From Angelakisella sp036645835 (lineage in GTDB: Bacteria > Bacillota > Clostridia > Oscillospirales > Ruminococcaceae), in assembly GCA_036645835.1 (NCBI GenBank), contig JAVXNK010000001.1, positions 320,856 through 384,855 on the forward strand: DNA of 64,000 bases, in the 5' to 3' direction. Position numbers and translations under genes: made by a program. Position 1 is the first letter of the stretch. The number at the start of each line of letters is the position of its first letter. Below, piece by piece: positions 23,728-30,967 of the stretch. The notes under the pieces were generated by a model. It did not search any database. It worked only from the letters and a program-made list of their open reading frames with translations, and was not told the DNA's origin.

Positions 23728-24075
23728 ATGAAAAACAACTTTGAACTGGAGCACATTGGAATTAACACACCCAATGCAGGGGAAGCGGAAAAGCTAGCAC
23801 AGCTTCTTAGTATGATGTTCAATCTGGAGCCCCGCCACGGACAGAAGTCCGAGTTCGGCGGTGCCTACTTTGAGTGTATGAAGGCTCCCTTCCTGGGAGC
23901 AAATGGCCATATCGCCATGCGCACACCGGACCTAACCGCTGCGGTAGAAGAGCTTAAGGAGAAGGGATTTTCCTTTAAGATGGATACCGCCGCATATACC
24001 GAAGAGGGAACGCTGAAAAACGTTTACATAGACGGTGAGTTTGGCGGGTTTGCAATCCACATCATGCAGAAGTAA
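23728..24075 (+). CDS. VOC (glyoxalase fold) family protein
   Basis: A 115-residue single VOC module: FELEHIGINTPN at the first strand with its metal-ligand histidine, an ANGHIAMRTPDL central strand, and FGGFAIHIMQK at the end. This type is often found beside, or fused to, KDPG-like aldolases in Firmicutes. It may be an isomerase, epimerase or aldolase accessory in the acid-sugar pathway. ATG 23728 follows AAGAAAGAGG. Last gene of the operon; repeat copy B follows. Confidence 0.78.
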   Translation: MKNNFELEHIGINTPNAGEAEKLAQLLSMMFNLEPRHGQKSEFGGAYFECMKAPFLGANGHIAMRTPDLTAAVEELKEKGFSFKMDTAAYTEEGTLKNVYIDGEFGGFAIHIMQK

Positions 24076-24169
24076 GGGAAAATTTTTAGACTGCGGCTGG
24101 ATAATCCGCTACGCCCAAAAAAGTTGGATATGCCGAATACATCTCTCCCACTGAGCAATTGATGGCTTA

Positions 24170-24380
24170 CCACATTAGCCGTTTCGTGTTCCAATCACAA
24201 AAAGAAAAACACCCTTTGGGGTGTTTTTTTGCTTTCTGAAGTATTGTACTTGTGGGCGGCTTATCCGCTCGCAGGGTGTGCCGTATCCATGTTTTTTGTA
24301 CATTAGCTGTTTTTTCGTGTAAAATAAGATTGTATTTTTACGGCTAATATTTGGTGGTTTTAGCCTATTTTTAAACCTGA
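24170..24380 (+). repeat. Dispersed terminator repeat, copy B
   Basis: It begins with CACATTAGCCGTTTCGTGT and CCAATCACAAAAA, then the same hairpin as copy A, the GTATTGTACTTG/GGGCGGCTTATCCGCTCGCA tail, a second ACATTAGCTGTTT, and GGCTAATATTTGG. Since the 'CATTAG' element appears on both sides of the hairpin, this locus may be one full unit preceded by the end of another. It lies right after the acid-sugar operon. Confidence 0.75.
24197..24230 (+). terminator. Intrinsic terminator, repeat copy B
   Basis: The same AACACCC/GGGTGTT stem with TTTG loop and T7 tail as copies A and C. It can serve as the end of the acid-sugar operon on the + strand and, through its A-rich left arm, of minus-strand transcripts. 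Confidence 0.8.
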
Positions 24381-24427
24381 ACCTCAAACACTTGGTTTGT
24401 CAAAGATAAGATGATTTGTGCCGGCAC

Positions 24428-24502
24428 GGGGATGTAGCTCACCTGGAGAGCGCGTCAATGGCATTCAAGAGGTAGTCGGTTCGATCCCGATTATCTCCAC
24501 CA
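24428..24502 (+). tRNA. Degenerate tRNA-Ala(GGC), probably a pseudo-tRNA
   Basis: A tRNA-like sequence with acceptor arms GGGGATG/TATCTCC, a D-stem GCTC/GAGC with a short 7-base loop, loop ATGGCAT (anticodon GGC, 24460-24462), a T-arm GTCGG-TTCGATC-CCGAT and encoded ACCA. The anticodon stem CGTCA/TCAAG has two mismatches; the expected tRNA-Ala stem would be CTTGA/TCAAG. The D-loop has also lost a base. It is therefore more likely a decayed copy than a working gene. A terminator follows at once. Confidence 0.6.
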
Positions 24503-24505
24503 CAT

Positions 24506-24545
24506 AAAAAAACCGCTTAAACATTACGTTTAGGCGGTTTTTACT
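24506..24545 (+). terminator. Intrinsic terminator of the tRNA-Ala-like unit
   Basis: AAAAACCGC-T-TAAAC pairs with GTTTA-G-GCGGTTTTT around a 5-base loop (24506-24545). An almost identical terminator follows the second tRNA-Ala remnant at 35955. Confidence 0.8.
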
Positions 24546-24650
24546 ATTGCCTTGGCATGTTGCAAGGGGGGCGGATAGGCCCTCGAATTTTGATGAAAAA
24601 CTGTAGTATCTTTCTTATAAAAAGTATGATAATGTTCCTCGCCAATGAAG

Positions 24651-24828
24651 ATGAGACACCAGATAACAAATATCCTGAAAAACCTTTATCATGAAGAGAT
24701 CAAGCCGAACACCCGGCGCTACTCTTCCAATGGAGATTTAGAAAAAGCACTTGGCACCATTGCCGAATAGGAACACCGCAGTGGAAAAATTTATCAGTGG
24801 CTTTCGCATTGGTGCACATTACAGATGA
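24651..24828 (+). pseudogene. Remnant of a DUF6809-like small protein
   Basis: ATG 24651 opens MRHQITNILKNLYHEEIKPN then TRRYSSNGDLEKALGTIAE and a stop (24768). In another frame, 24781-24828 gives VEKFISGFRIGAHYR and a stop. Together they recall the start (xILExLYxGEIxPxER) and end (ExFIxGFRxGA) of DUF6809 proteins, with the middle lost and a frameshift. The assignment is from memory of the family pattern. The rest of 24546-25012 shows no supported gene. Confidence 0.4.
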
Positions 24829-25012
24829 ATTTTGTTGCGTCGATAGTCAAAAATCGTACCGCCACATCAAAGATTGCGGCGTCAAGGATTGCCATAAAGC
24901 GTCATTTCCTTTCTTTTTTAGAGATGATCGCTTATTTATACCAGCCTGTGGCAGGTTGCAATTGATCTTTATCACAATCTCTAGAGCTGTGCAATATAGA
25001 GCTTGCACAAAA

Positions 25013-26668
25013 TTATCTAAAAAATACCGTTGCACTATCCTTTCCGCCGCGACAAAGAATGCTGTGTGCCAGTGATGCGTCCTTTTCGGGGTAGTCAGTG
25101 CGATAGTGGGAACCGCGGCTTTCGCGCCGCAGGAGAGCCGCCTGCTGCACACAGTCGCTCAGCAGCAGCGCGGCACGCAGGTGCAGGCTGTCGCGCAACT
25201 GTTGTGCATCGCCGGGGTGCAGGGCAAGGTTCTCCATCTGCTCCTGCCGCACACGGTCGGCAATGGTCTGACGCTGGCGGCGGGCGGCGTCAAGGCTGGG
25301 CTCGTCACGGGTCACCATCAGCGTTGCTGAATTGAGCCCACGCAGTGTGTCCAGATGTCCGGCAGCTCCGGGGATGAGGCAGACTGTGCAGCTGTTGGGC
25401 TGCAGCTCCCGCCCTGTCTCACGGCTTTCGGCAGCCGCAGCCTCGCCCGCGCGGTTGCCAAAGACAAGGCAGTTGGCGGTGGAAAGCCCGCCTATGCGGT
25501 CGGCTCCGTGCATACCGCCAGTGGCTTCGCCACAGGCAAACAGACCCGGCACACCGGTGTAGCCGTGGGTGTCGATGACAATACCGCCGTTGGAGGCATG
25601 GGCAAAAAGCCCCAGACGAACCTTGTCGTCAATGGTAAGGTGCTTTTTATCCTTCAGCCACTCAAAATAGGTGGTGATAAACTCCGGTCGCTGTTCGCTT
25701 GACCGGATGCGGTCGCTATAGGAAATTTCTACACCATGTTCGTCCTGTTGCAGTACTTCGGCTATTATGCGGTCAACCTTGCGGTCAACCAGGCGTGCGG
25801 TAAATGGTCCGTGGGTGGAACGCTGCTCCAGCAGATGCTCCCGCTCGCCATCCGGCAGCCCGGCAAAGATATCCCGAGAGCTGCCGGTGTGGCAGAAGTT
25901 TGTGTAGCGGAACATCTTTTCATTATAGATAGTTTTGGGTACGGGGTCGATGAAACCCAGAAAAATCTGAAAAAATTCGGTGTTGACGAGACTAGCTCCG
26001 GCATACAGCGCAAGGAACTGCCCTACGCCGGTGATGTCGCTGGTGTTGAGCTGGTGTCGGAAGATGCCGCCCATGCCGCCGCCTGCCAGCACCACCGCAC
26101 CGCAGCTAATGCGCAGCAGAGAGCCGTCACTGCGCAGTGCAAGCGCGCCGCACACCCTGTCGCCGTGCTTTACAAGGTCGACAACCTCGGTGTATGGCAA
26201 CTGTACAATGCCCAGCGCTTCCATCCTGTCAGCGAGCACGCCCACCGACTGCTGCTGCATAATACCGTACCAGTTGCGGTTTTTGTCGTCAAAGCAAGGG
26301 ATGTACTCCCGCTGTCCGCTGTCGGCAGGACGCTTTAGCTGACAGCCCATTGCCTCCAGCTTGTTGATGTACCGCTGAATGTTGGCGGTAAAGGTTTCCA
26401 CCAGCACAGGTGTTGCCATGCCCTCTCCCAGCCGTGTGATGGCGTCGGCAAGGTTGTCGATATCGCTGTCGTTTTCCGGCGCAATCAGCCCCAGCCCCCA
26501 GGTGCCCGGGTAAAAGCTGGAGCCGGAGAAAATCATGCTACTGCTGACCAGTGTAACGCGCGCACCCGCCTCGGCAGCGGCAATGGCAGCCGAAATTCCA
26601 GCTAGTCCCGCGCCCATAACCAGCACATCGGTTTCGGTTTGTTCCCTATATAGTGTTGTCTGTTCCAT
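25013..26668 (-). CDS. FAD-dependent fumarate reductase/L-aspartate oxidase-like flavoprotein
   Basis: A 551-residue flavoprotein. The N-terminal FAD-binding Rossmann motif is VLVMGAGLAGISAAIAAAEA (~15-34). GVGQFLALYAGASLVNTEFF and FACGEATGGMHGADRIGGLS are typical of the succinate dehydrogenase/fumarate reductase/NadB family, and the C-terminal helical domain has RRESRGSHYRTDYP as in NadB. The substrate cannot be told: no neighbours for NAD or respiratory-complex synthesis are present. In this operon it may oxidise or reduce a sugar-derived unsaturated acid. It overlaps the regulator gene upstream of it by 23 bases. It has no signal peptide. Confidence 0.8.
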   Translation of the reverse strand: MEQTTLYREQTETDVLVMGAGLAGISAAIAAAEAGARVTLVSSSMIFSGSSFYPGTWGLGLIAPENDSDIDNLADAITRLGEGMATPVLVETFTANIQRYINKLEAMGCQLKRPADSGQREYIPCFDDKNRNWYGIMQQQSVGVLADRMEALGIVQLPYTEVVDLVKHGDRVCGALALRSDGSLLRISCGAVVLAGGGMGGIFRHQLNTSDITGVGQFLALYAGASLVNTEFFQIFLGFIDPVPKTIYNEKMFRYTNFCHTGSSRDIFAGLPDGEREHLLEQRSTHGPFTARLVDRKVDRIIAEVLQQDEHGVEISYSDRIRSSEQRPEFITTYFEWLKDKKHLTIDDKVRLGLFAHASNGGIVIDTHGYTGVPGLFACGEATGGMHGADRIGGLSTANCLVFGNRAGEAAAAESRETGRELQPNSCTVCLIPGAAGHLDTLRGLNSATLMVTRDEPSLDAARRQRQTIADRVRQEQMENLALHPGDAQQLRDSLHLRAALLLSDCVQQAALLRRESRGSHYRTDYPEKDASLAHSILCRGGKDSATVFFR

Positions 26669-27419
26669 TCAGCTCACCTTCTTCGTCCAAAACCGAAACC
26701 TTGTACTGTACATCAAAGTGATAGTGCATTGCCTCCCGAAACTCCTCAAGGCTATTGTGGCGCAGCGCGGTTACAATGTTCTTATGCTTGGTAACGGTGT
26801 GCTCGATGTAATCGGGTGCGGTACGCTGCTTGTAATACTTGTCGCAACACCATACGGCATCGATGACCGAGGAGAGTATTTTGTTTTCGGCTTTCGAGAA
26901 AAGAATCTTATGGAAGGTAGCGTCGGCTTCATAGAACTGGGTGCCAAACATTGTTGCGGTACTGCCCAGCTTACTTTGGATGTCAAAGCTGCTACGCATA
27001 ATTTCCACCTGTTGTTCCAGCAGTGTTTTTTCGGCCTCACCAATGGTGCGGAACGCGTCGTCAATAAATCCCAACTCCAGCGTGCGGCGCACAGCCAGAG
27101 TTTGGTGCAGCAGCATTTCGCTGTTCCACGCCAGATGGTAAATCAGGCTCTGGAAAACAAAATCGGTGCTGAATTCTTGTATTATGATGCCTACGCCCGG
27201 CTTGGAACTGACAATGCCCGCAATTTCCAGCGATTTAATCGCCTCACGCAGCACATTCCGGCTTACCCCCAGCAGAGCACACATCTCCATTTCGGTGGGC
27301 AGCTTATCGCCCGGCTTCAACTGTTTTTGCAAGATGTAGTCCTTTAGCTGCTCGTACACCTGCAGATACAGCTTTCGGCTCTTTAGATTTCTTAGACCGA
27401 TTGACGGGTCTCCAGCCAT
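26646..27419 (-). CDS. GntR family (FadR subfamily) regulator
   Basis: A 257-residue repressor-type protein. The N-terminal winged HTH has LYLQVYEQLKDYILQKQLKP and LPTEMEMCALLGVSRNVLRE, and the C-terminal all-helical FCD domain binds the effector, often a sugar acid. It lies between the propeller protein (upstream, 28-base gap) and the flavoprotein (downstream, overlapping). Two identical-pattern palindromes, TTTGTA-N-TACAAA, flank the divergent promoter region at 28.9-29.1 kb and are its likely operators, so it should control both its own operon and the transporter operon. Confidence 0.88.
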   Translation of the reverse strand: MAGDPSIGLRNLKSRKLYLQVYEQLKDYILQKQLKPGDKLPTEMEMCALLGVSRNVLREAIKSLEIAGIVSSKPGVGIIIQEFSTDFVFQSLIYHLAWNSEMLLHQTLAVRRTLELGFIDDAFRTIGEAEKTLLEQQVEIMRSSFDIQSKLGSTATMFGTQFYEADATFHKILFSKAENKILSSVIDAVWCCDKYYKQRTAPDYIEHTVTKHKNIVTALRHNSLEEFREAMHYHFDVQYKVSVLDEEGELNGTDNTI

Positions 27420-27447
27420 TTAACCACCCCTGTTTCTTGTAATGGAA

Positions 27448-28875
27448 TCAGTAACGGATCGATTCCGTTTCCAAATCCCCTGTCACCGCATATATTTTGG
27501 CGTTTGTAAAATTAATCATAACACAAGTGGGACGATCGCGCAAATCGGAAAAGGCTTTTTTGAAGCGGATGGACAGTGTGCCATCCTCCTGCGGTGTAAT
27601 AGTGCAGTCATCGTAGTCGTAACCGGGGTAGGGGGGCTGGCGGCGATTGGGGCAGACTGCGCAGGAAATGCTTCCGTCCGATTCTACATCTGCGATGAGC
27701 GCCAGACGTTCGCCATAGATGTGCATGTGACTCGCCGGCAGCACGCCGGGACGGTCAGGGTCACGCTGGGTATAGTAGGCAAACCGGTCTTTTTCCAAAA
27801 AGGCGCGCGCCAGACAGGTCTCGCGGAAGTTTGTGTGCTGTCCGTTGCCGCCCATGTAGTAGAAGCATAGCTTGTCGTCCAGCTTGATGGGCGCGGCGGT
27901 ATAGATGCAGCCGCAGTCAAATTCACCGTTGGGATAGCTGCCCGCGCCGCGTTCAATAAGCGGCTGTCCGGCGGCAACCCGGTCAAAATGGTTTAGGTGC
28001 GCCGTGTAGGCAAGCTCGCAGTCCACCCTGTCAAAATCCGGCGCGCTGCGGTCACCCTCATGGAAGATGGAAGGAAAGCCAAAATACAACCCCTCATGTT
28101 GAAGCACCGGCATTGAGTAAATCTGCGATTCAAAGCCATCGCCGCGCATAATCTCTACCGGCTCGCTCCAATTGTAAAAATCGCTGCTCTCGCAGATTGC
28201 CGCAAGCCGCTGCCCGCCCTGCCAGATGCGGGTGATTACCTTGAACTTTCCGTCGCGCCGGTCGCGAAAAAGGAAGTTGTGGGAATCGGCGGCGGGGTTG
28301 TAGCGGGGCCAGCGTACCGGTTCGTGCCAGTCCAGCCCATTTGCGGACCAGCTTACAGCCATGTAGCTGTAGTGACCGGGGTACTCTATTTTGGTAACCA
28401 GCTTGTACCGTTTGCGGGGGTCGGTTTCCTCCTCGTCCAGCATAACGCCGGTGCCGTGGGCGTAGTGGAGCAGCAGATTATTATTGCCTCCATCACTCAA
28501 ATCGACTTTATACAGAGCGGGCTTGCTCCAGTGTACGCCATCGGTGCTCTGGGCATAGCACAGCGCAGTAATTCGGGTGCTTTCCGGCAGATATTCACGC
28601 AGGTGGCGCTGCTCCAGTGGGGTGTTGGCGGAGTCGTAGTCGGTGGAAAACACCGTGTAGTAGCAGCGGAACAGTCCTTCCGCACGGTCATGAATGACAT
28701 TCGGGTAGCCGTTGTCATAGCGTACCTCCCAAGGTAGGCTGGGGCTCTCCCACCAGCCTTCGCCAAAGAGAGGGTTGTTTATCGTGTCCTTGACGGCGCG
28801 GCACTGACGCAGCACAACATTGTCAATTCCCTGCGGGTCAAGTATACCACGGTCAAAGATATAGTACTTTTTCAT
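27448..28875 (-). CDS. Five-bladed-propeller glycoside hydrolase-like protein
   Basis: A 475-residue cytoplasmic protein (no signal peptide) with the repeated sheet and aspartate/tryptophan pattern of GH32/GH43/GH-sialidase-like beta-propellers: YAQSTDGVHWSKP, VSWSANGLDWHEP, CESSDFYNWSEP and RDRRDGKFKVI. It may hydrolyse an imported glycoside; the exact GH family and substrate are unclear. First gene of the minus-strand operon with the GntR regulator and the flavoprotein. The divergent transporter operon starts 266 bases away. Confidence 0.65.
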   Translation of the reverse strand: MKKYYIFDRGILDPQGIDNVVLRQCRAVKDTINNPLFGEGWWESPSLPWEVRYDNGYPNVIHDRAEGLFRCYYTVFSTDYDSANTPLEQRHLREYLPESTRITALCYAQSTDGVHWSKPALYKVDLSDGGNNNLLLHYAHGTGVMLDEEETDPRKRYKLVTKIEYPGHYSYMAVSWSANGLDWHEPVRWPRYNPAADSHNFLFRDRRDGKFKVITRIWQGGQRLAAICESSDFYNWSEPVEIMRGDGFESQIYSMPVLQHEGLYFGFPSIFHEGDRSAPDFDRVDCELAYTAHLNHFDRVAAGQPLIERGAGSYPNGEFDCGCIYTAAPIKLDDKLCFYYMGGNGQHTNFRETCLARAFLEKDRFAYYTQRDPDRPGVLPASHMHIYGERLALIADVESDGSISCAVCPNRRQPPYPGYDYDDCTITPQEDGTLSIRFKKAFSDLRDRPTCVMINFTNAKIYAVTGDLETESIRY

Positions 28876-28913
28876 GGTTAGGCTCCTTATTATATTTATC
28901 TGCCTTTGAATAC

Positions 28914-28926
28914 TTTGTACTACAAA
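28914..28926. promoter_or_regulatory. GntR-type operator 1
   Basis: TTTGTA-C-TACAAA, a perfect 13-bp odd palindrome, lies 38 bases before the minus-strand operon's first gene. Its size and symmetry suit a FadR-type dimer. Confidence 0.6.
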
Positions 28927-29018
28927 TTATAAAGTGCATAAGGACAAAAGTCAATTTGTATAATTGCACTAAATTTTTGTAATAAGTTAGTTTATTATGG
29001 ATGTATAGTATTTTTTAA

Positions 29019-29048
29019 TTGACAAACATGGTAAAACACTGGTATTAT
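29019..29048 (+). promoter_or_regulatory. Sigma-70-type promoter of the transporter operon
   Basis: TTGACA (29019-29024), an 18-base spacer and TATTAT (29043-29048). The expected transcript start at ~29055 lies ahead of operator 2, so a bound regulator would block elongation or open-complex escape. Confidence 0.7.
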
Positions 29049-29092
29049 GGCATTGTCAATTCGGATTTGGATTGACTTAAATATAAATGTAG

Positions 29093-29105
29093 TTTGTAGT
29101 ACAAA
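29093..29105. promoter_or_regulatory. GntR-type operator 2
   Basis: TTTGTA-G-TACAAA, identical in both half-sites to operator 1, lies between the promoter and the ribosome-binding site of the solute-binding protein gene. It joins the transporter operon to the same regulator. Confidence 0.6.
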
Positions 29106-29141
29106 GTATGAATCCAAAAATAATTTAACGGAGGATGAAAC

Positions 29142-30854
29142 ATGAAGAGATTTTTAAGCGCATTCATCGCAGTTGCTATGATGGTAACGATGCTGGCTAG
29201 CTGCGGCGCACCGGCAAGCAGCGCTACACCTGTTCCGACGGGCAGTGCAGCACCTGCGCCCGCACCTGCCGAAAAAGCCAAAACATGGGAGGAGGCAGGT
29301 TGCAAAACCCCTCTTGCCGATGTACGCATTCGTCAGGCACTGGCATACGCAATCGACATGGACGCTATTGTAAACTCGCTCTTTGAGGGCAAGGCGGAAG
29401 TGGCAACCAGCATGACCGCACCCGGCGACTGGCTGGCAACAGGTCTGGAGTCATACTCCTACAATGTTGAAAAAGCAAAGGCACTGCTGACAGAGGCTGG
29501 CTGGCCCGCGGGCTACACCCTGGATGTAGTCTACTACTACGGCGACCAGCAGACCGTTGACCTGATGACCATCATCGGTCAGTACTGGTCCGACGTGGGC
29601 GTAAAGGCTCAGTTCCGCAAGTTGGAAGGCGACCTTACCCAGCAGTTGTGGATTCCCCCCGCAGACAAGGTAAACGGACCCGCTGAGGTCAAATGGGACA
29701 TGGCGTATGCCGCTGTTGCCGCTCTGGCTGAGCATGAGTTCTATGACCGCTTTATGTCCACCGCAGCCAACAACTCCAACCTGCCCAAACAGGATGGCCT
29801 GGACGAGCTGATTCTCGCCACCAGCGCTACCGCAGATACTCAGAAGCAGATTAAGGCATTCAACGAAGTCCAGAAGGCTATGAACGCCAACGTGTACCAG
29901 ATGCCTCTTTACCATCAGGTAGCATTCATCTATACCAGCGACCAAATCGACACCAAGGGCAACAAGTTCGGCAACGAGCAGTTTGCATACCAGAAGAATA
30001 TTCCGGACTGGGAGACCAAGCGTGCAGACAAGACCCTGTATACCAACGAAGGACCGATTGAGTTCTTCTTCTTTCCCAACGTTAACCCCGGCGGCACTGC
30101 CGCGGAGCTGATCTTTGACACCCTAATTGCCGCAGACAGCCAGCTTAACCCCACTGAGGGTCTGATGGCTGAGAGCTACAAGCTCAGCGACGACCAGCTT
30201 AATCTGGAATTTGTGCTGCGCGACGATCAGACATGGCATGACGGCAAGCCCGTAACCCCCGAAGACGTAAAGTTCTCTGTCGAGCTCTACCTCAAGGCAG
30301 CAGGCACCAACTCTATCGCTGCAAATACCTTTAAGTCCATCAAAGGTGCCAAGGAATTTGCCGAAGGCAAAGCCGGCGACATCTCCGGTATCGTTATCGA
30401 CGGCAAAAAGATTACCATGCAGTTTGAGAAGATTGCTCCCAACGCTCTTACCGTATTTGCGCAGTGGCCCATCCTCCCCAAGCATTTACTGAGCAAGGTT
30501 GACCCTCTCAAGGCACAGCAGGACGCTTTCTGGCAGAAGCCTGTCGGTTCCGGCGAGTTTATGGTTGACCAGGTTAAGAACGGTGACCACTGCACCCTCA
30601 AGAGAAACCCGAATTACTGGAAGAAGGGCACCGGCAATATCGAAAAGGTCTGGATGTTTGCGTCCAGCGGCGACGGCGACCCCAACCTGACCAAGAACGC
30701 CGAGGCTGGCAAGATTGACTTTGCATGGGGCAAATCCACCGACGACGCAAAAGCAATCGAGAAGATTGCCGGCATGACCACCAATGTTGCAAAAATCCGT
30801 TATACCAGACTGTTCTACATCAACCAGTTCCCTCACGAGCCCAATATCAAGTAA
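29142..30854 (+). CDS. Peptide-type (SBP_bac_5) solute-binding lipoprotein, apparently circularly permuted
   Basis: A 570-residue lipoprotein: signal peptide with lipobox LASC (C21), an Ala/Pro-rich linker, then the two halves of an SBP_bac_5 protein in swapped order. Residues ~57-290 are what is normally the C-terminal half (DVRIRQALAYAIDMDAIV at ~60, YNVEKAKALLTEAGW, ending in YTSDQID). Residues ~295-570 are what is normally the N-terminal half (LYTNEGPIEFF, FVLRDDQTWHDGKPVTPEDV at ~360, LKRNPNYWKK) and end at YTRLFYINQFPHEPNIK, the strand that normally precedes DVRIRQA. The second such protein here (47611) has the standard order. Ligand unknown; oligosaccharide or peptide. Confidence 0.85.
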   Translation: MKRFLSAFIAVAMMVTMLASCGAPASSATPVPTGSAAPAPAPAEKAKTWEEAGCKTPLADVRIRQALAYAIDMDAIVNSLFEGKAEVATSMTAPGDWLATGLESYSYNVEKAKALLTEAGWPAGYTLDVVYYYGDQQTVDLMTIIGQYWSDVGVKAQFRKLEGDLTQQLWIPPADKVNGPAEVKWDMAYAAVAALAEHEFYDRFMSTAANNSNLPKQDGLDELILATSATADTQKQIKAFNEVQKAMNANVYQMPLYHQVAFIYTSDQIDTKGNKFGNEQFAYQKNIPDWETKRADKTLYTNEGPIEFFFFPNVNPGGTAAELIFDTLIAADSQLNPTEGLMAESYKLSDDQLNLEFVLRDDQTWHDGKPVTPEDVKFSVELYLKAAGTNSIAANTFKSIKGAKEFAEGKAGDISGIVIDGKKITMQFEKIAPNALTVFAQWPILPKHLLSKVDPLKAQQDAFWQKPVGSGEFMVDQVKNGDHCTLKRNPNYWKKGTGNIEKVWMFASSGDGDPNLTKNAEAGKIDFAWGKSTDDAKAIEKIAGMTTNVAKIRYTRLFYINQFPHEPNIK

Positions 30855-30873
30855 GTAGTTAGATTGAATCGCT

Positions 30874-30920
30874 GCGTCTGCCGGCCGTCAATGCTATCCA
30901 GCGTTATGGCGGGCAGACGC
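30874..30920 (+). other. Stem-loop between binding-protein and permease genes
   Basis: GCGTCTGCC (30874-30882) pairs with GGCAGACGC (30912-30920), with no T-tract. Such structures often stabilise the binding-protein mRNA or reduce transcription of the distal genes. Confidence 0.65.
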
Positions 30921-30967
30921 ATTCCTGCTTTGTTTTGCAGATGACATCAAGTGAAAAGAGGTCATTC

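Noticed and set aside
25013..26668. L-aspartate oxidase (nadB)
   Set aside because: NadA and NadC genes are absent and the operon has a sugar-type regulator and propeller protein, so NAD synthesis is unlikely in spite of similar C-terminal sequence.
29142..30854. Two separate fused binding proteins rather than a permuted one
   Set aside because: Each half occurs once only, and together they make exactly one complete family 5 protein, so a tandem fusion of two whole proteins is ruled out by length (570 residues).
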